This document shows, one piece after another, positions 53,150-57,940 of a DNA stretch of 57,940 nt. Every line of letters begins with the position of its first letter. The first letter of the stretch is position 1. The translations under genes and the position numbers were made by a program. The notes under the pieces were generated by a model that was not told the origin of the DNA, did not search any database, and was given only the letters and a program-made list of their open reading frames with translations. This DNA is from a bacterium (lineage in GTDB: Bacteria > Bacteroidota > Bacteroidia > Bacteroidales > Muribaculaceae), in NCBI GenBank assembly GCA_004563195.1, contig SFTJ01000019.1, positions 1 through 57,940 on the forward strand, read 5' to 3'.

Positions 53150-53323
53150 TTAAAAGCCCAATAGTGCAGCAATACCATATAGTGCCGTAAAAATAGCCCA
53201 ATACACAAAAATCCGAAGTATTAAGGATAGCCATTTTGAGGACACTTTCTTTGAAATAAATCTATCAACCGGATTACTCAAAAATCCGAAAATAACACAA
53301 ACAATAAGTATTTTCAACCACAT
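53150..53323 (-). CDS. Possible small membrane protein (57 aa)
   Basis: An ATG at 53323 opens 57 codons ending in TAA at 53150. The product has two hydrophobic stretches, starting MWLKILIVCVIFGFLSNP, with a basic loop (DRFISKKVSSK) and an aromatic second helix (FVYWAIFTALYGIAALLGF). The pattern of hydrophobic-basic-hydrophobic is typical of small inner-membrane proteins and unlikely in random A/T-rich sequence. No family recognised. It lies alone between tlpA-like and the nuo terminator. Codon choice (AGA, CTA, TTA) differs from neighbours. Confidence 0.5.
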   Translation of the reverse strand: MWLKILIVCVIFGFLSNPVDRFISKKVSSKWLSLILRIFVYWAIFTALYGIAALLGF

Positions 53324-53386
53324 GATTCAATTGATTATTTTAGTTGTTAAGAGATATAATTCTACTGCTTCGATACTATAATAACA

Positions 53387-53424
53387 AAGCGGAGTTGCAA
53401 AGACTAATCTACGCAACTCCGCTT
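53387..53424 (-). terminator. Terminator of the nuo operon
   Basis: AAGCGGAGTTGC (53387-53398) pairs perfectly with GCAACTCCGCTT (53413-53424); on the minus strand TTTGTTATT follows. It lies 45 nt after the nuoN stop. Confidence 0.88.
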
Positions 53425-53468
53425 ATGTTTAAAATCTATGATTATCGCTTTCGCGACACATGGCGTGA

Positions 53469-54932
53469 TTAGTGTATGAACATAAACATAGCGCTTGAGT
53501 TATTGGCAGCATCCGACAAGTAAGTGTAGATGCAGCTTGCCAAACCAATCAAGATTATGCCAAGTGTGGTGATAATCAATGCCAACTTTTCGCTACCTGC
53601 AACATTGAAAGTAGGTATCACACATTCGTCTTGCTTGATGAACATGGCCTTTACTACGAGCAAGTAGTAGTAGAGCGAGATGATGGTGTTAATCAATGCT
53701 ATAAGCACCAATACGTAGATGGCTACGCTGCCGGTGTGGCACGCTCCCACAAAGATGAAGAACTTGCTGAAGAATCCGGCAAACGGTGGAATACCTGCCA
53801 ATGAGAACATAGCGAGCATCATCGAGAATGCGAGCCATGGGTTGGTCTTGAACAAGCCGTTGTAGTCGTCCATATTCACCTTGCCTGTCTTATTCTCGAT
53901 AGCTGCGATTACGCCAAATGCAGCCAAGTTAGAGAATACATACACAAGCACATAGAACATAAGTGATGCCATGCCCACTTCGCTTGCTGCTATCACGCCG
54001 AGCATAATGTAGCCTGCTTGCGAAATCGAAGAGAACGCAAGGAAGCGCTTCAAGTCGCGCTGGCGTATTGCAAACAAGTTACCGATGGTGATGGTGAGCA
54101 CTATCACTGCATAGAGCATCCACTCCCATGCTGCGCTGTAGGCCGAACCGAACACTTGTGCCAAGATTACAAGGAATGCAAACGCTGCAGCGCCCTTCGA
54201 GATTACCGAGAGGTAAGAAGTGACTGCTGTGGGTGCTCCTTGATATACATCGGCGGTCCACAAGTGGAACGGTACGAGCGACAACTTAAATCCTACACCT
54301 GCTATCACAAACACCAATGCCACTACAAGAAGTGCCGACTGGCCGCCCATGATGTTTACGGCGATATCGTTGAAATAGAGCGATCCTGCCAATGCATACA
54401 CAAACGACAAACCGAGCATAAAGATTGCCGACGAGAATACGGCGGTAAACATATACTTGGCTGCTGCTTCGTGGCTCTCGTAGTGTTTCTTATCGAAGGC
54501 TACAAGCGCTGCAAGTGGCAACGATGCTGTTTCGAGGCCTATCACAAACAGTAAGAAGTGACGTGCCGAAATCATTATATACATACCCAGCAATGTGGCG
54601 AGCAGCAATTCGTAGAACTCACCGCGGCGCACTGCCACGAATTCCGAATTTGCCCACTTGGTGGCTTGGATAAGCACTATCAGCATACCTGCATTCAAGA
54701 TGAGCTTCATGGCATAGGTTGCCGCGGTCTGCTCATACATGCCGGCAAACGATGTGCCTGTGCCCGACATAACCACATTTGCTACTGTGAACAATGCAAA
54801 TACCACGCATGTGAATATCGACAACGATGATTGTGCCTTCTTAGGCAAAAAAGTGTCGAAAAGGAACACAAGTAGGAACACCAATAACAATCCAAGTTCC
54901 TGTGGCATCATTAAAAATTGAGAATAATCCAT
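53469..54932 (-). CDS. nuoN: NADH-quinone oxidoreductase subunit N
   Basis: The 487-residue protein has about fourteen membrane helices and the antiporter-like signature KLSLVPFHLWTADVYQGAPT with the conserved Lys and His in the proton channel, as well as AFSSISQAGYIMLG. Length equals E. coli NuoN (485). It is a proton-pumping subunit of complex I in the inner membrane. It is the last gene of the operon, 38 nt after nuoM. Confidence 0.96.
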   Translation of the reverse strand: MDYSQFLMMPQELGLLLVFLLVFLFDTFLPKKAQSSLSIFTCVVFALFTVANVVMSGTGTSFAGMYEQTAATYAMKLILNAGMLIVLIQATKWANSEFVAVRRGEFYELLLATLLGMYIMISARHFLLFVIGLETASLPLAALVAFDKKHYESHEAAAKYMFTAVFSSAIFMLGLSFVYALAGSLYFNDIAVNIMGGQSALLVVALVFVIAGVGFKLSLVPFHLWTADVYQGAPTAVTSYLSVISKGAAAFAFLVILAQVFGSAYSAAWEWMLYAVIVLTITIGNLFAIRQRDLKRFLAFSSISQAGYIMLGVIAASEVGMASLMFYVLVYVFSNLAAFGVIAAIENKTGKVNMDDYNGLFKTNPWLAFSMMLAMFSLAGIPPFAGFFSKFFIFVGACHTGSVAIYVLVLIALINTIISLYYYLLVVKAMFIKQDECVIPTFNVAGSEKLALIITTLGIILIGLASCIYTYLSDAANNSSAMFMFIH

Positions 54933-54970
54933 CTTTTAATTTTTCTGTCTTTAATTCAACACTTATTTTA

Positions 54971-56509
54971 TTACATCCATGGCAAAGGTTGTCCTATTGT
55001 TGCCAATATTCCATCGTAGATACCTCCGGGGGTGAAGGTGTCCTTGATTATCGATTCAAAGAAGTTGGGGAAGCAACCGATTGCTGCCACTGCTGCTATG
55101 AGCACTATTGTGGCAAAGCGTTCGTGCCATACGGCGTCGGTCAATTCCAAGTGATGTGGGTCTTGAACCTTGCCGTAGAGCAATTTGCCCACTACGCGAA
55201 GTATGTAGACCGCTGTCACCACGATAGAGCTGCATGCCACGATGGTGAACACGCGGTGGAATGTATCGCTATTCTGGAACGAACCGATGAAAATGGTCAT
55301 TTCCGAAACAAAACCGCTCAAACCCGGCAAACCGAGCGATGCCATACCGGCTATCACGTAGCATACACCAAGATAAGGCATGATTTGCATCAAACCACCC
55401 ATCTTGCGGATGTCGCGGGTGTGGGTGCGGCCGTAAATCATACCGATGAGGGCGAAGAACAAGGCTGTCATCAAACCGTGCGACAACATCTGCATAATAG
55501 CACCTGTCATGGCTGTAGTGTTGTACATCAAGATGGCAAACAACACGAGGCCACAGTGGCTTACCGATGAATATGCATTGATATACTTCAAGTCGCTCTG
55601 TACACAAGCGCTAAATGCACCGTATACTACCGAAACGCCTGTCAAAATCAAGAATATCCAACCTAACTCGTGTGCTGCAAACGGCATCAAATAGATGGCA
55701 ATGCGGAAACAGCCATATCCACCAAGCTTCATAAGCACACCTGCGTGGAGCATCGACACTGCTGTTGGCGCCGATGCGTGACCGTCGGGCGACCATGTGT
55801 GGAATGGGAACATTGCACCAAGCACGCCAAAGCCCACAAACACTGCCGGGAACAACCACATCTGCCAGCTGTGTGGTATTGCATCGTTTTGTGCTATTTC
55901 CACTATATTCATAGTCAATTCGTTGACATTGGCCGATGAATGGAAATAGATTCCTATCAAACCAAGCATCAAGAATGCCGAACCACCCATAAGCATAAGT
56001 GTAAGCTTCATTGCCGAATAGTTCTTGTTGCCACTACCCCACACGCCTATGAGCAAGTACATTGGTATCAATGCCACTTCATAGAACATGAACATAGTGA
56101 ACAAGTCGATCGAGATGAAGAAACCGAACACGCCGGTCGACAACAGGAAGAACCACAAGAAATATTGCTTGGGTAGCGGATCGATTTTCCACGATGCAAA
56201 CACTCCGGCAAACACGATAAATGCCGAAAGCACTATCATTACCACCGAGATACCATCTACGCCAAGTGCCAAATGAATGTTGAATGGCGCATACCATACC
56301 CAACTTCCTGTGAGAACCATTTCGTCGGTAACTCCGGCTGCTCGTATCTGAAGGAATTCAACCACCAAATAGAGTGCCAATACCATCAATGCGGTAGCAC
56401 CTGTCACCACAACGGTTCGTATAGCCTTCATGCTCTTGCTGAAAGCCAATCCTCCCAACACAAGGAGAGGAATTATTACAAAATAAATTAATATATTAGA
56501 CCAAATCAT
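54971..56509 (-). CDS. nuoM: NADH-quinone oxidoreductase subunit M
   Basis: The 512-residue protein has about fourteen membrane helices, with FYEVALIPMYLLIGVWG (the conserved channel Glu), PFHTWSPDGHASAPTAVSML and AYSSVSHCGLVLF. Length equals E. coli NuoM (509). It is the second antiporter-like proton channel of complex I and is 18 nt after nuoL. Confidence 0.97.
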   Translation of the reverse strand: MIWSNILIYFVIIPLLVLGGLAFSKSMKAIRTVVVTGATALMVLALYLVVEFLQIRAAGVTDEMVLTGSWVWYAPFNIHLALGVDGISVVMIVLSAFIVFAGVFASWKIDPLPKQYFLWFFLLSTGVFGFFISIDLFTMFMFYEVALIPMYLLIGVWGSGNKNYSAMKLTLMLMGGSAFLMLGLIGIYFHSSANVNELTMNIVEIAQNDAIPHSWQMWLFPAVFVGFGVLGAMFPFHTWSPDGHASAPTAVSMLHAGVLMKLGGYGCFRIAIYLMPFAAHELGWIFLILTGVSVVYGAFSACVQSDLKYINAYSSVSHCGLVLFAILMYNTTAMTGAIMQMLSHGLMTALFFALIGMIYGRTHTRDIRKMGGLMQIMPYLGVCYVIAGMASLGLPGLSGFVSEMTIFIGSFQNSDTFHRVFTIVACSSIVVTAVYILRVVGKLLYGKVQDPHHLELTDAVWHERFATIVLIAAVAAIGCFPNFFESIIKDTFTPGGIYDGILATIGQPLPWM

Positions 56510-56527
56510 AATTCTTTACCGTTGCTT

Positions 56528-57940
56528 TTAGATTAAACATAGCATTGATACCACTGCGATTGCCAATGCACCAAGCAAGTAGACCCATACATACGATTGG
56601 ATGCTGCCCGACTGGAACTTGCGGATGGCATACGATGCGGCATTGGTAATATTTGCAAACATATTCATTGTGCCGTCGATAATAGCGCGGTCGAACCATG
56701 CTATCGGGCGACAAATGGTTTGGAATATGATGTTGTGTGTGATGAACATATAAAGTTCGTCCATGTAGAAGCGCTTGTTGGCTGCTGTCCACAAGCCGCG
56801 AGCTGCATTGGCCATACGGGCAGGCTTATCGTTCTTCTTGAAATAAAGCACGGTAGCCAAGCCTATGCCGATAAGAGCTATCACGGTGCTCGAGATTATC
56901 ACTGTCCAATCGTGTCCGGCATGAAGCGGCTCATGATTGTAGGTGATATAGTCGGAGAACGGCAAGAAGCCTATCACACATGTTGCCACCGAGAGAATTA
57001 TCAACGGCAATGTCATCACCATAGGTGCTTCCTTTGGTGCATGGTGGCCGTGTGCCTCGTAGTCGGGCTTGTCCCACCAGAATACCAAGTAGTAGAGTCG
57101 GAACATATAGAATGCAGTCATACCTGCCACCATCGACATCCACAAGCCCCACCACATGTTGTTGGCGTAGGCTGCTACAAGTATTTCGTCCTTAGAGAAG
57201 AAACCTGCAAACGGGAAGATACCCGAGATAGCAAGACAGCCCACCAAGCAGGCAATGCTTGCTATAGGCATATACTTGTGCAAACCACCCATCTTGCCAC
57301 TTTCATTAGAGTGTACGCGATAGATTACTGCACCTGCCACCAAGAACAAACATGCCTTGAACATGGCGTGTGTGAACAAGTGGAACATTGATGCCATATA
57401 ACCCACACCTTCGTGATACTCCGGACGAGCCACACCGAGTGAGGTAATCATAAATGCTATCTGCGAGATGGTAGAGAATGCGAGAATACGCTTGATATCG
57501 GTCTGTGCACATGCTATGGCTGCTGCATAGAATGCTGTGAATGCACCCACTATGGTGATTACCACCAACGAGCCCTCTGCTATGAGATAGAGCGGGAACA
57601 AACGTGCCACCAAATAAACACCTGCCACAACCATGGTAGCTGCGTGGATAAGTGCTGACACCGGTGTAGGACCTTCCATAGCGTCGGGGAGCCAAATGTG
57701 CAATGGGAACATTGCGCTCTTGCCGGCACCACCGATGAAGATGCATGTCATAGCCCAGCAGAGCACCGAGCATCCCAAGAATGTGGTGGCGTGCATGGTG
57801 TTGAGTACCGATGTCGATCCGTTGATGAGCTTATCGAAGTCGAAGGTCTGTGTGTAGTACGACAGAATGAGGATACCAATCAAGAAGCCGAGGTCGGCAA
57901 AACGAGTGGTGATAAACGCCTTCTTCGACGCATGGATAGC
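56528..57940 (-). CDS. nuoL: NADH-quinone oxidoreductase subunit L, C-terminal part
   Basis: The reading frame is open to the right edge of the window, so the N-terminal part is missing; 470 residues are visible. The first visible ones (AIHASKKAFITTRFADLGF) match the NuoL helix that follows the conserved Lys-Ala-Phe motif. GPTPVSALIHAATMVVAGVYL is the NuoL signature in the channel region. The C-terminal part includes the lateral helix region and final membrane anchor. NuoL is the distal proton-pumping subunit of complex I. A TTG at 57883 is internal, not a start. Confidence 0.95.
   Translation of the reverse strand, partial: AIHASKKAFITTRFADLGFLIGILILSYYTQTFDFDKLINGSTSVLNTMHATTFLGCSVLCWAMTCIFIGGAGKSAMFPLHIWLPDAMEGPTPVSALIHAATMVVAGVYLVARLFPLYLIAEGSLVVITIVGAFTAFYAAAIACAQTDIKRILAFSTISQIAFMITSLGVARPEYHEGVGYMASMFHLFTHAMFKACLFLVAGAVIYRVHSNESGKMGGLHKYMPIASIACLVGCLAISGIFPFAGFFSKDEILVAAYANNMWWGLWMSMVAGMTAFYMFRLYYLVFWWDKPDYEAHGHHAPKEAPMVMTLPLIILSVATCVIGFLPFSDYITYNHEPLHAGHDWTVIISSTVIALIGIGLATVLYFKKNDKPARMANAARGLWTAANKRFYMDELYMFITHNIIFQTICRPIAWFDRAIIDGTMNMFANITNAASYAIRKFQSGSIQSYVWVYLLGALAIAVVSMLCLI

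Noticed and set aside
57881..57883. TTG as the start of nuoL
   Set aside because: The frame is open further upstream to the window edge and encodes conserved NuoL residues, so the TTG is internal.

Overview
This window looks like chromosome of a gut-type Bacteroidales; Muribaculaceae or a near relative is my guess from overall protein resemblance, not something a marker gene here proves. The evidence is a classical starch utilisation (Sus) locus, a SusR-type regulator, several Bacteroidota-type promoters (TTTG, 19-22 nt, TAnnTTTG), A/T-rich start regions in place of strong Shine-Dalgarno sites, a MurT/MurK/MurQ cluster and very large Amidase_3/golvesin-like proteins.

Layout. (1) 1-11.3 kb: a Sus locus in the Bacteroides thetaiotaomicron order: susR divergent from susA, a 630-nt gap, then susB-susC-susD (susD leaves the window), with an SLC45-type sugar permease after susR. 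(2) 11.4-17.2 kb: an ATP-grasp-like protein, a convergent nitroreductase-kdsC-maf operon, a TonB-dependent receptor without a SusD partner, and recR with a 53-residue basic protein. (3) 18-19.3 kb: a malate dehydrogenase gene broken by an internal deletion/frameshift, and tRNA-Val(TAC). (4) 19.6-23 kb: a compact N-degron operon clpS-clpA-aat; ClpA has a Gly where the D1 Walker B Glu is expected. (5) 23-30.1 kb: a minus-strand housekeeping run (DUF5106-like protein, DoxX, mnmA, bifunctional nuclease, nucleoside permease, rsmE, TPR protein). (6) 30.3-51.4 kb: a peptidoglycan-salvage locus, the most interesting region. (7) 51.4-53.5 kb: a gene-poor stretch with short repeats, a TlpA-like lipoprotein and a possible small membrane protein. 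(8) 53.5-57.9 kb: nuoN, nuoM and the C-terminal part of nuoL (respiratory complex I).

Peptidoglycan salvage. Eleven minus-strand genes from 47089 down to 30330 are separated by at most about 100 nt or overlap, and I see no strong terminator between them: amidase, two GT2-type glycosyltransferases, a DUF4922 HIT-like protein, SpoIID/LytB, AmpG-like permease, NamZ, FAD/Fe-S D-lactate dehydrogenase-like protein, MurT, MurK, MurQ. A second amidase and a second MurK-like kinase lie just upstream as separate units. In a plausible scheme, exported amidases strip peptides, NamZ releases MurNAc, MurT and AmpG import sugars or muropeptides, MurK phosphorylates MurNAc, MurQ splits it to GlcNAc-6-P plus D-lactate, and the FAD/Fe-S enzyme oxidises the D-lactate. 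MurTKQ is established in Tannerella forsythia. The roles of the GT2 pair, the DUF4922 protein and the signal-less SpoIID protein are open.
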